In this document: one piece after another, positions 8,588 through 17,007 of the stretch
How positions within the stretch are numbered: position 1 is the stretch's first letter
Layout: each line of letters starts with the position of its first letter
Origin: a virus
Length of the DNA: 54,158 bases
Virus record (IMG/VR): IMGVR_UViG_3300022200_000061
Span: 1-54,158 of that record
Strand: one strand, 5' to 3'
Notes under the pieces: generated by a model
The model's input: only the letters and a program-made list of their open reading frames with translations
Database searches by the model: none
Told to the model about the DNA's origin: nothing
Translations under genes and position numbers: made by a program

Positions 8588-10908
8588 TACACATTCTGTG
8601 ACATATCAAAGAGCATCGACCAACCGTATAGGTGGAAATCTCGCTCTGGCTCTGATCGGAACTTAAGACTAAGCACCTTGCCACTGCCTCTCAACTTGTT
8701 TTTGGTAACAACTGTTTCAAACCCGTTGTCGAAATCGTCATCTGATCCTGTTGGGATATATAGACGCCGATACCGATATGCCTGAAACTCTCTGCCCCAT
8801 TTACCAGATGAGGTGCTATTAGACCAATCCCACCTAGCCTGTACCAAGATAGATGACCGACCCACAGGGATAAGATCATCTCCATCTTCCTGATAACCAC
8901 TCTCCGTGCGTTTGGAGTGAATGGTGATATAAGGAACTTGTTTTTCTCGTTGGAAGTCTGTGCCTGACAGGTAGCTGGTAACTACATGAGCGTCAGCATC
9001 AACACCAACCCCATCAACTGAGAACCAATCCTTGAAGTCTGTGTTACGGTAGATTGCAAACGTATATTCCACCACAGGCGAAACACTTGTCACTACAACA
9101 TAACCAATTTCTCGCTGAGCAATGCCCTCTTTAGTATTAACAGTGAGGACAACAGGGTCAGTGCCAACGACAACATCGTCAAGACCTGCAACCAAGTTAA
9201 CCTCGCTACCAACAACTTGATATGGCAATGCAACAAAGATTGTGGCGGCACGTGGGAAGACTTCCCCATCCAATTGCTTGATAGTGTTTGTGTAGTATGC
9301 CTGAAGCTGGAGGTCTAGGACCAACTCTTTTGTAGGCTCATCGTCTGCAGTACGGTTGTAGTACAGCCACCGAACCTTACGCTCGTAGCCATCATACTCA
9401 CCCTTGGCTGCTCGTTTGTCCTCAATATTAATACTGTCGTACAACTTTTGAATACGACCAAATGTAATATTATTGGCAACAAGCCCACCAAACTGATCTG
9501 GAGCTACGTGATAGATTGCATCATCACCCCAGTACATAAAGGTGTTGTCGATTACAGCGATAGAGTCTTTAGCAGTACAGCCTCGGTCACTAATCTTTTC
9601 CACAATATAGTTCGTGGCAGTGAAGCCTTTGTCAGTACCACCAACGATACGCCAGACGCCATTAGCTGCAACAACAATAAGGGCAGAGCCCAGATTGATG
9701 AGACGCTTGATGCCGTAGGCTTCATTGATACGAATAAATCCACCATCCGTATCCACGATGTCAGGGTTGTTTTTGGACGTAGGATCGCCCTCTTGATAAC
9801 AAAGGTTCAGGTCAGCGGTGCTATCCACAACCTTACTAAACAACACATAAGAGGACATCTTTGGGGAGTGCCTGTCTCCATCAATAACGTCACCGGGGAA
9901 ACCACTGTAGAACACACGACCTGCAAATTCTGTAATTGTTGACGCTCCACCGGGAGTCTCATCACTTGGCAACGTGTCAACAGGGAGAGAAGTCAGTTCA
10001 GAATAACGGGCTCGGTTAGCTGCTTCTTCTGTATTACGGCTACTACCACGATCAAGAGCATCAATAATAAAATACCCTTGAGCAGCTCTTGTTGTACCCA
10101 ATGGGTTACTGACCAAGTTCGCTGCAAAGAATCTTTCAACAGTACGGTTGTCACTATCCCCAGCATCTGGGTACAGGGCTTCTGTGATAGTATCTGAGTT
10201 AGCCGGATAAAGACCGGTGGACTGCTCAAAGAAATACAGTACAGGATCACCCATATCCTCAGTGTTACCACTGACGCGGGGGATGCCCCAAGACTGGTTT
10301 CTCAGATTGTACAGATGAGCGTCATCCAAAGTTATTGGGCGGTTCTGCACATCAGAGCCACGAGTAATATCAACACCATCGAAAACATCAGCGATGCCAA
10401 AGAAGTCCCGAACGAGTAGCCGAGAAGTGGTTACTGTGATTCCGTCTGGGGCAGTGTATTCCAGAGAATAAATCTCTTTTTCACCAGTGGACACAACCAG
10501 AATACCGTCAACCACTGTGAAAGAAAAGATAAAATCAGTAGGCGCTGTTATAAGCAACTCGGTGTGGAAAAGTCCCTTAGACACTGAAGAGGCGTTGAGG
10601 TCAAAGAACTTCAACTCATTGCCGACCTGCACAACCTCTACAGATTTTTCAGGGTCACCACCAGCGTTGTCCCAACGATAGGATGAGATGCCCACCTTAG
10701 TGTCACCGGCATCTTCGATTGTGGTAGTGATGATGTCGTAATCACTCTCATAGTCCATTCCAAGACGACGAGAACGAGAGCCGTCAATGTTCAGCACCAT
10801 GTTATCCTCTTCAAGAGAGGAGTTATCTGGTGTTGTTAGCGGACTCGCATCTGTGATGAGGCCAGCATTAAACTTGTTTACTTCTACGGCTGATACGCTT
10901 CTTGCCAA
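8587..10908 (-). CDS. Tail tubular protein B / nozzle protein (773 aa)
   Basis: Begins ARSVSAVEVNKFNAGLI, followed by PDNSSLEEDNMVLNIDGSRSRRLG, the usual opening of T7 gp12-like tail tubular B proteins (a short Asn-rich segment, then an R-R-G stretch). The length of 773 aa fits the family (about 790 in T7). It is rich in beta-strand residues throughout, as expected of the nozzle's propeller domains. It forms the distal tail tube and holds the fibres in podoviruses. Preceded by the adaptor (gp11-like) and a 77-aa gene that it overlaps by 41 bases. Confident by family and order. Confidence 0.85.
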   Translation of the reverse strand: MARSVSAVEVNKFNAGLITDASPLTTPDNSSLEEDNMVLNIDGSRSRRLGMDYESDYDIITTTIEDAGDTKVGISSYRWDNAGGDPEKSVEVVQVGNELKFFDLNASSVSKGLFHTELLITAPTDFIFSFTVVDGILVVSTGEKEIYSLEYTAPDGITVTTSRLLVRDFFGIADVFDGVDITRGSDVQNRPITLDDAHLYNLRNQSWGIPRVSGNTEDMGDPVLYFFEQSTGLYPANSDTITEALYPDAGDSDNRTVERFFAANLVSNPLGTTRAAQGYFIIDALDRGSSRNTEEAANRARYSELTSLPVDTLPSDETPGGASTITEFAGRVFYSGFPGDVIDGDRHSPKMSSYVLFSKVVDSTADLNLCYQEGDPTSKNNPDIVDTDGGFIRINEAYGIKRLINLGSALIVVAANGVWRIVGGTDKGFTATNYIVEKISDRGCTAKDSIAVIDNTFMYWGDDAIYHVAPDQFGGLVANNITFGRIQKLYDSINIEDKRAAKGEYDGYERKVRWLYYNRTADDEPTKELVLDLQLQAYYTNTIKQLDGEVFPRAATIFVALPYQVVGSEVNLVAGLDDVVVGTDPVVLTVNTKEGIAQREIGYVVVTSVSPVVEYTFAIYRNTDFKDWFSVDGVGVDADAHVVTSYLSGTDFQREKQVPYITIHSKRTESGYQEDGDDLIPVGRSSILVQARWDWSNSTSSGKWGREFQAYRYRRLYIPTGSDDDFDNGFETVVTKNKLRGSGKVLSLKFRSEPERDFHLYGWSMLFDMSQNV

Positions 10909-11101
10909 TTGCTGGTTCCTCCTCTACACTTTCCACCTCGGTGGGCTTGGTTAACTCATAGGCGTCAATAACTTTTTTGGCAATACCCTCTGAAGTGAAC
11001 CGCCCTCTAAGAGACAAATGGACACTACCACGGCCAATAGGCTCGATCCGCTTCGACATAAATTCAGGATCGTTAACAATATTATAGCCTTTGTATTCCA
11101 T
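10868..11101 (-). CDS. Hypothetical 77-aa protein in tail operon
   Basis: MEYKGYNIVNDPEFMSKR start; the C-terminus is strongly basic (IGKKRISRRSKQV) after an acidic run (VESVEEEP). Its stop lies 41 bases inside the next gene and its ATG abuts the stop of the adaptor gene, so it is probably translationally coupled to both. Real by coding context; no family recognised. Confidence 0.55.
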   Translation of the reverse strand: MEYKGYNIVNDPEFMSKRIEPIGRGSVHLSLRGRFTSEGIAKKVIDAYELTKPTEVESVEEEPAIGKKRISRRSKQV

Positions 11102-11889
11102 TAGTTATTCCTAAAAGTTGGGTCCCGATATCGTCCACGACGGCCACGACCATAGTTATTTGGATAGATATCCTTCTCATGAACCTTCCAAGCCTTTTGT
11201 GAAAGCCAGCGGTTCTGACGACCTGCCTCTTGCTCTGCCTTAACATCCTGCATTTGCTTGAGCTTAAACATAGCTTTGCTCTTAGCCTCTTCAATGAGAG
11301 CAGAGAATGCTTCATCAGGAAGGTCAGGAACAAATTCGTTAGTCAGTTCAAATGGAGGGATACTGTATGCACGAGCTTGAGTTTTGTTAGACTGGATAGT
11401 AGTATCCACCAACATGTCATAAGAGTCAAACACCATAGTGTTGTCATCAAACGATGTGTAATACTCTGGAGCCTTGTTCTTCATCAAAATCAGCTTAACC
11501 CCGGTAGGGTCATTGATTACTGAAGCATTGGCTGAGTCACTATTACGAGCATTGGTGTATCGCAGAAAGTCATCTGGGTCAAGGTACTTTAGCTGACGGT
11601 ACTGGAGACGCGTCTCGCCGACCTTACGTACGTCATAGAATACAGACACCAATTCTTTCACATTGTCAGGCATAGTCATGTGGGTTGGAAGCGTGTTGTC
11701 AGCAGGAGCTGTCAAGTTCAACATACCCAGCGTATGTGGCCAATTCCTATTAGACATCATAGCCTGATAGGTGGTCTTAACGATCTGGGCTACCTGTGCA
11801 GCTTCATCAGTATCATTAATGTCGCTGACAAAATCACTATCCATGTCATTAAGGATATCAGATACAATCTCTAGTAGGTTATATTTCAC
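11101..11889 (-). CDS. Tail tubular protein A / head-tail adaptor (262 aa)
   Basis: Begins MKYNLLEIVSDILNDMDSDF, with the conserved-looking MMSNRNWPHTLGMLNLT segment near residue 40, typical of the T7 gp11-like adaptor that sits between portal and nozzle. The C-terminal third is helical (AFSALIEEAKSKAMFKLKQM) and ends in a basic RGRRGRYRD tail. It lies directly upstream of the tail tubular B gene, as in T7. The start overlaps the stop of the upstream gene by 4 bases. Confidence 0.8.
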   Translation of the reverse strand: MKYNLLEIVSDILNDMDSDFVSDINDTDEAAQVAQIVKTTYQAMMSNRNWPHTLGMLNLTAPADNTLPTHMTMPDNVKELVSVFYDVRKVGETRLQYRQLKYLDPDDFLRYTNARNSDSANASVINDPTGVKLILMKNKAPEYYTSFDDNTMVFDSYDMLVDTTIQSNKTQARAYSIPPFELTNEFVPDLPDEAFSALIEEAKSKAMFKLKQMQDVKAEQEAGRQNRWLSQKAWKVHEKDIYPNNYGRGRRGRYRDPTFRNN

Positions 11890-12494
11890 AGCGTATCTCC
11901 CGGCTTAATAACCCGGACATACCAGCCGTTGATAACAACAGTAGAGCCTGTGGCATCAGCCCGAACACGAAGACGTGCTGGGTTGCCTTGTGTTAGTGCG
12001 CTGCCAAGGAATGTACCAAAGGTTGTAGTGATTTGATATGTAGCGGCAACTTTAAAGTTGCGGGTGAATATAGGGATGGTGATTGGGGAGCCTGAGCCAG
12101 TAGCCAGCTCCAAAACCAAATCCACACCGGTATTACTTGCCCCCGTAGTGACAACCAAATCCACTCGGATGTCAAGAGTATCCCCCACTTCAAGATCAGT
12201 GAAATCAAATCGGTTGGTACTAGTATTCCAAACATCATCCACACCGGGCAGCTTTTGGAAACTGTAGGTGTTAGGACCAGCCCCGTCATTAATCAGGTCG
12301 TAGTAGGTAGCAGCAGCAGTGATGGCTACTGAGGCACCATCGTGATCGTAGTTATACCAACCCATCATCATGGGGGCACGAAATGATGTAGTGGTATCGC
12401 CATCAGAGCTTAGTACATGATTGATTGTGGCGGTACTAGCGCCCTTCGGTTCATGTCGTTCAGCGTCCGACACATTCTTATGTTGAATAGCCAT
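11886..12494 (-). CDS. Probable head decoration or fibre protein (202 aa)
   Basis: No family recognised. The protein is rich in Thr, Gly and beta-branched residues (DLVLELATGSGSPITIPIF; RLRVRADATGSTVVINGWYV), which suggests a beta-sandwich or jelly-roll virion surface protein. It has a strong ribosome site (AAGGAGGAATAG). It is the first gene after the terminator at 12511-12547 and is followed by the adaptor gene. A role as capsid decoration or head fibre is inferred from place and composition. Confidence 0.5.
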   Translation of the reverse strand: MAIQHKNVSDAERHEPKGASTATINHVLSSDGDTTTSFRAPMMMGWYNYDHDGASVAITAAATYYDLINDGAGPNTYSFQKLPGVDDVWNTSTNRFDFTDLEVGDTLDIRVDLVVTTGASNTGVDLVLELATGSGSPITIPIFTRNFKVAATYQITTTFGTFLGSALTQGNPARLRVRADATGSTVVINGWYVRVIKPGDTL

Positions 12495-12510
12495 CTATTC
12501 CTCCTTATAA

Positions 12511-12547
12511 AAGAAAAGGGGCAAGCGGCATATAGCCACTGCCCCTT
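12511..12547 (-). terminator. Intrinsic terminator after coat/decoration genes
   Basis: On the minus strand GGGGCAGtGGC pairs with GCCgcTTGCCCC around a short AT loop and is followed by TTTTCTTTT. It lies just after the 175-aa decoration gene and before the next gene's ribosome site, so it ends or attenuates the scaffold-coat-decoration transcript. Confidence 0.85.
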
Positions 12548-12561
12548 GATAATTCGGAAGA

Positions 12562-13089
12562 TTAGCTTGCGAGAGCAGGCGACACCGAACGATTAACCCG
12601 ATCAAACAGGATAGTAATTCGAGCCTTACCGGCATCAGTAACAGCAGGCGTAGTACCCGAGAGGGCAAAGCCAATCACTGTATTAGCTGCAAGAGGTACT
12701 TCAGCATCCCACGTACCCGAGAGGGCAGAGGTAAGATTGACCGAAGCGGTAGCCTCAAGCTGGGCTTCCGTAATAGTAAAGCCGTTGGTTGCTTCAGAAC
12801 CATTCGTACCGACTTCAAGAGCGGGCGTGGTGCCAGTGACTACGAAAGCCTCTTCAACATCCAGATATACCGACTTGACCACTGCACCAGCAGGGAGTAC
12901 GAAAGGCACAAGGCCATCAGGTAGGTCATTAAATCGCTCGCCAGTGAAATCAATCACAAGCTGTTCACTAATGCCTTCGACCTTATTTACACCAATGGTG
13001 CCGCCGACTTCTCGGGGGCCAAAGTTGTTATGCACGTTGGAGACGGTGTTCGTGACACCATCACCGAAAGGGGTTACGTAAGTAGCCAT
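12562..13089 (-). CDS. Probable capsid decoration protein (175 aa)
   Basis: Starts MATYVTPFGDGVTNTVSN. Small, Thr/Val/Ala-rich, predicted all-beta (AVVKSVYLDVEEAFVVTG; ANTVIGFALSGTTPAVTDAG). It is encoded right after the major coat protein, with AAAGGAGAAT as ribosome site, and ahead of a strong terminator. Genes in this place in podoviruses are often head decoration or stabilisation proteins. No family is recognised with certainty. Confidence 0.5.
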   Translation of the reverse strand: MATYVTPFGDGVTNTVSNVHNNFGPREVGGTIGVNKVEGISEQLVIDFTGERFNDLPDGLVPFVLPAGAVVKSVYLDVEEAFVVTGTTPALEVGTNGSEATNGFTITEAQLEATASVNLTSALSGTWDAEVPLAANTVIGFALSGTTPAVTDAGKARITILFDRVNRSVSPALAS

Positions 13090-13102
13090 GTTCTATTCTC
13101 CT

Positions 13103-14050
13103 TTAAGCTGCGACGCGGTTGGTACGGTGAGTAGCCAGAACGCCAACAGTGTCAAGGCGCTGGATACCCAGACCATAACGGGAGCGAACAACAAATTCAT
13201 CACGAGCCCGATCCTTGTTACGCTCGCCTTCGGCCTTGGGGGCACGACGGAGGGCATACATGATAGGCTTGGTCTGATCATCTGCGACACACATGAACAG
13301 GTTCCAGACAGCATCAGTAATGGACGTAGTGCCATCATTAGCCGTGCCGGTGTACAGGCGGTTCGAGGTAATCACGTTCCAACCATAAATCTGGGTGGTA
13401 AAGCGCTGACCACGTGCGAGGCCCATCTCAAGGATTTCCTTCGGCCATGCCGTGATATCCGAGGTGAGGGTTACGAGGCCGGACAGGGTAGCTTCTACGA
13501 TTGGATCAACAATCGCTACTCGACCTTCAGCGGGTACGTTAGCCTTGTCGAAGGCCAGACGGAACGCGAGGAAGTGATCGAGGGTGGCAACACCATTACC
13601 ATCAGCCGACACAACCTTATGGGCAAAGCCATTCACATTGTATGGGTCAGAGGCAGACATAGCCAGAGGGGCGGTTTCTAGGAAACGCGTCTCAAAGTTT
13701 TCCTGAAAGGCACGGGTCGATTCAGAGCCACGCTGAGCCATGAGCATGTCGATGTTCGTGCCGTCTTCACGGAGGTCATCGGTCACATACCAAGCATCAC
13801 CAACGTAGTCGGTGAGTCGCATCGTGATTTCACCAGTTTCAATTGGATTGTAGACCAGTGGAGTGTCTTCGGCAGCTTCCTGAAGGGTCACAGTACCGAC
13901 GGTCTTAATATGGAGGGTATCACCCGAACCAAAGTCAGAAACGTTACGATAGAAGGACTCGGGCAGGAGGCCATCGTGGAGATTCAGAAGGATGAACGAA
14001 GAATACTGTTCGGCTTCAATAAAAGCCCGAGTATTGGTAGTCAGTTGCAT
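13103..14050 (-). CDS. Major capsid protein (315 aa)
   Basis: Follows the scaffold gene and precedes decoration genes. Begins MQLTTNTRAFIEAEQYSS. The central part (TMRLTDYVGDAWYVTDDLRE; FETRFLETAPLAM) and the C-terminal RSRYGLGIQRLDTVGVLATH fit HK97-fold podovirus coat proteins, which commonly end in a strand of this type. Length fits that class (T7 gp10A has 345 aa). Ribosome site AAGGAAT. Probably the most heavily expressed gene of the late unit that starts at the promoter-like element at 14934-14965. Confidence 0.85.
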   Translation of the reverse strand: MQLTTNTRAFIEAEQYSSFILLNLHDGLLPESFYRNVSDFGSGDTLHIKTVGTVTLQEAAEDTPLVYNPIETGEITMRLTDYVGDAWYVTDDLREDGTNIDMLMAQRGSESTRAFQENFETRFLETAPLAMSASDPYNVNGFAHKVVSADGNGVATLDHFLAFRLAFDKANVPAEGRVAIVDPIVEATLSGLVTLTSDITAWPKEILEMGLARGQRFTTQIYGWNVITSNRLYTGTANDGTTSITDAVWNLFMCVADDQTKPIMYALRRAPKAEGERNKDRARDEFVVRSRYGLGIQRLDTVGVLATHRTNRVAA

Positions 14051-14060
14051 TTTCTATTCC

Positions 14061-14819
14061 TTATGTAGAAATGCCATGCTTCTTGTAAACGTTAGCACGA
14101 ATCTTCGCCATGATGTCAGCACGATTGCGGTCTGTAGCCGCTGGTCCAGAAAGCAAGCTTTTCTCAGGACGTTGGATTTCATCATCGGGTGCTGGCTTGT
14201 AGCCTAGATTCAGTGTGCCGGAGTTAACCGAAGGAGTGGCACTTGGCGTATTGCCAAAAAGTTCAAGGACCATCTTAGGGTCCGTAGCTGATAGTTCTTT
14301 AAGCTTGGCATTCGTAGTACCGAGGGATTTCACTTTAGCAGCGATCATCTCCACGGCCTTAGCCTCACCATACTTCTTAACGAGTGTATCTTGAACAAGC
14401 TTAACGTTGTTCACTGCCGTAGTCACCTGATCGCGTTCAGCGAGACTTTGGTTCAGTAGACGCTTAACTAGTTCTTCAGCCGCTTCTGGACTCTGGCCAC
14501 CATTGGCAGGGGGTGTACCTGCCGGTTTTTCTTCGTTCATTTTATTACTCTCCAAACGCGTAAGTGTTTCTTTAAGCGTCTCAGCTTCAGCGGCCTTAGC
14601 GGCCAGCTCTGCTTTTTCACGCTCAATCTTGCTGATATGTTCCTGTGATGCCTTCAACGCATCAAGGGCAGCTTCAACACTTTCGTACTTGGGAGTGCCA
14701 TCTTCACGCTGGATACCACCGAGTTTCTCAACCCAGATATCAAGCTGTGGGACTGGCGCAGCTCCATTTTCGATAGTAGGGGTGTTACCATCGTTATTCT
14801 TATCTTCAAAGACATCCAT
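14061..14819 (-). CDS. Scaffolding protein (252 aa)
   Basis: Acidic, Glu/Ala/Lys-rich coiled-coil protein (AALDALKASQEHISKIEREK; AAKAAEAETLKETLTRLE) with Pro/Asn-rich ends and a basic C-terminal helix (RADIMAKIRANVYKKHG), the usual build of an internal scaffold that binds coat through its C-terminus. It sits immediately upstream of the coat gene. It is the first gene after the AT-rich island with the shared promoter-like element; its ATG at 14819 has AAAGGATC upstream. Confidence 0.8.
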   Translation of the reverse strand: MDVFEDKNNDGNTPTIENGAAPVPQLDIWVEKLGGIQREDGTPKYESVEAALDALKASQEHISKIEREKAELAAKAAEAETLKETLTRLESNKMNEEKPAGTPPANGGQSPEAAEELVKRLLNQSLAERDQVTTAVNNVKLVQDTLVKKYGEAKAVEMIAAKVKSLGTTNAKLKELSATDPKMVLELFGNTPSATPSVNSGTLNLGYKPAPDDEIQRPEKSLLSGPAATDRNRADIMAKIRANVYKKHGIST

Positions 14820-14933
14820 GGGTATAGATGATCCTTTCTGTATACTAATAGCTATTACTATAACCTTAAGCTTACTTATCTTAATTAATATGGGTATATT
14901 AAATTGTAGTAAATACTTAAGAGGTTTATATCT

Positions 14934-14965
14934 ATATATACCGCCTATCGGCCCTGTTTGTGAGA
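14934..14965 (-). promoter_or_regulatory. Putative phage late promoter (element copy 1)
   Basis: On the minus strand: TCTCACAAACAGG, ten bases, then GGTATATAT. The same arrangement with the same spacing occurs at 25548-25580 (minus) and 47312-47344 (plus). It lies in an AT-rich island (14820-14979) about 105 bases upstream of the scaffold ATG. TATATA would be a -10 and CACAAA is placed about right for a -35. Together with the terminator at 12511 it would bracket scaffold, coat and decoration genes as one unit. Confidence 0.6.
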
Positions 14966-14979
14966 GACGGTGTTAAATT

Positions 14980-15219
14980 TTATTCGATAAGAGAGATAAT
15001 TTCTGCGAGTGCGCGTTCATATCCAATCGAATCAGCAACGTAATTAGCCCAATTAGGCTTATCGTAGTTAGCATCTTTACGAACTCCTACTCGTTTGGTT
15101 TCAATCTTATCCTCAAGAATCTTCTTCATGCGCTTACGTAGAAGATGGGAGGACGTAAAGTCCCCCTTCATCTCTAGCGTGGCGTCTGGCTCTAGGCCAT
15201 CAACCCAAATTGATTTCAT
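14980..15219 (-). CDS. Hypothetical 79-aa protein after portal
   Basis: MKSIWVDGLEPDATLEMK start, then a basic middle (LLRKRMKKILEDK) and a helical C-terminus (ERALAEIISLIE). Ribosome site AAGGAAT. It lies between portal and the AT-rich island with the putative late promoter, so it is the last gene of the packaging-portal transcript. No family recognised. Confidence 0.6.
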   Translation of the reverse strand: MKSIWVDGLEPDATLEMKGDFTSSHLLRKRMKKILEDKIETKRVGVRKDANYDKPNWANYVADSIGYERALAEIISLIE

Positions 15220-15228
15220 TACTATTCC

Positions 15229-16998
15229 TTAGAGGTCAGTTGGAATTGATTCAGGATCGGCTGGCGTTTGCTGCTGTACTTCCATATCCTCGGAAGCCTG
15301 GTCCATCAGTGAAGCAGTTTCCTGCTGTTCAGCCACTGCAACGTTCGGACGGAAGATATCGTAACCACGCATGTTCGTAGTATCCTTGATAAACTCCGTA
15401 AGAGCGATAGCGGACGTGTGTGGCATGACTTGCTGCCAGATGGGGGTCTGACTAAGGCCAATGATGTTTTGCAGCTCAGTGGCTTGCTGTGCGAAGTGAC
15501 GGGCACCTACAGGACGGATAACACCGCTTGCAGTAATGTCTTCCTTCGTGATCTCAAAGAACTTCTGACTACCAAGTGCTGTGTCAAGTACACGAACAGT
15601 CTCGACAGCATCAAAGTTACGACGAGCAGCTTCAAGCATACCGTTCAGTGCGGGCTCAAGGAACTCAAGCTCAAAGTTCGTGATCTTCTCTTGGAAGATA
15701 CGAGCAGAGGCATTATCCAGAAGCTGTACCTCAAAGGCGGTCTTCTCACCGGGACTACGGACACCCATTGCTTCACGCGGAGCGCCAGCAAAGAGTTCCA
15801 TCTGATCCATGATTGCCTGAATCTCATTGTTGGCAACGATGATGGAGTTGAGGTTCTGACCAAGCTCCTGAACGTCACCGTTCTCATCAATATGGATAGG
15901 GACACCCGGACCCCAAGTAAACTGCTCAACCTCACCAATGATCTTCAGAGGCGGGTGAATAGTCAGGTCCATAGCGTCGGCCTTCAGGTTCTCAAGGTGG
16001 TCAATGCGATACTGCATGCCAACAAGATTGTCCAGCGGACCCATTGCCCAGAGGTTATCTGGACGGAAGCGCCAACCAACGTGGAAGATGGGGGCTGTGC
16101 CACCATACGTAGGCATCTCAACATTACGAAGCTCAACAGAGCGGTCAGCAATAGTGATCAGCCGGTTGGTCTGCAGTTCGCCTGTGTCAGCGTTATGAGA
16201 GTCGCCATAGAACTCAAGAAGCTCAACATACTCGCCCATATAGTATTCGTACAGACTGCCGAAGCCATCTACCTGATACTGAGAGGCTGTGTTGAAATCC
16301 TCGCGCTTATAGCCACCAACCAGTTTACGCACAGCGTCACGATGCTCAAGCACCTTATTCAGATACGCATCATCAGGGTTGGTCATAGCTCGCTTCTTCA
16401 GCTCACCAAGAGTGGTGGTGGAGCGTACGATCTTAAACGTATCCTTAAACGACGTTGCAAGGGGGTTGAAGACGATGTTCTCTGGGGAGATGCGCATAAG
16501 CCGGGGGCCAATGTAAACAGGCGTCTGATCCCCTGTCTCGTCAGTGAACACTCGGTTCTCATAAACCACAGTACCAAAGGCATTGCCATAGTCGATGTAG
16601 TCATAGAGAAGCTTGCTTACCTCAGTACGGAACTTACTCTCACGAGTCTTGTTTTCCATATAGGCGGTGATGTTACGAGACTTCTCTTTCTTAGCAGCAT
16701 CCTTGGTGTATGCTTGCCAAGACAACCACTTATCATTCGGGAATGCCGAGGTGAGATAGTTGGAGTGGAGGTTATCACGAATCTGTGTTAGCTTTGGCAG
16801 CGTAGTGCTGTTCTTCCAAGGCAATGTCTGATTACTAGTGCTACTAGTATCGGTGGCAAACAAGTACTGCTTAAGCTCCAACCATTCTGCCATCTTGTTA
16901 GATCGCTGGTTGTTGTACGTGTCCCACATATTAGAAATCCATCCAGCCGAGGGCTGTGGAGCAAGCACGGCTTGAATTTCTGCTACTGCGTCTGACAT
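15229..16998 (-). CDS. Portal (head-tail connector) protein, 589 aa
   Basis: Length and place (after the large terminase, before scaffold and coat) match podovirus portals. Visible features: N-terminal WISNMWDTYNNQRSNKMAEW; the wing/stem region GPRLMRISPENIVFNPLATS; YRIDHLENLKADAMDL followed by a LAGAPREAMGVRSPGEKTAF segment, a typical portal crown/tunnel-loop neighbourhood; and a Gln-rich acidic tail. It forms the dodecameric DNA gate and binds terminase and adaptor. Ribosome site AAAGGAATA. Family assignment is by order and overall pattern. Confidence 0.85.
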   Translation of the reverse strand: MSDAVAEIQAVLAPQPSAGWISNMWDTYNNQRSNKMAEWLELKQYLFATDTSSTSNQTLPWKNSTTLPKLTQIRDNLHSNYLTSAFPNDKWLSWQAYTKDAAKKEKSRNITAYMENKTRESKFRTEVSKLLYDYIDYGNAFGTVVYENRVFTDETGDQTPVYIGPRLMRISPENIVFNPLATSFKDTFKIVRSTTTLGELKKRAMTNPDDAYLNKVLEHRDAVRKLVGGYKREDFNTASQYQVDGFGSLYEYYMGEYVELLEFYGDSHNADTGELQTNRLITIADRSVELRNVEMPTYGGTAPIFHVGWRFRPDNLWAMGPLDNLVGMQYRIDHLENLKADAMDLTIHPPLKIIGEVEQFTWGPGVPIHIDENGDVQELGQNLNSIIVANNEIQAIMDQMELFAGAPREAMGVRSPGEKTAFEVQLLDNASARIFQEKITNFELEFLEPALNGMLEAARRNFDAVETVRVLDTALGSQKFFEITKEDITASGVIRPVGARHFAQQATELQNIIGLSQTPIWQQVMPHTSAIALTEFIKDTTNMRGYDIFRPNVAVAEQQETASLMDQASEDMEVQQQTPADPESIPTDL

Positions 16999-17007
16999 AT
17001 TATTCCT

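Noticed and set aside
15418-16791. 457-codon open frame on the plus strand
   Set aside because: Antisense to the portal gene, which has clear family context. Long antisense frames arise here from codon bias.
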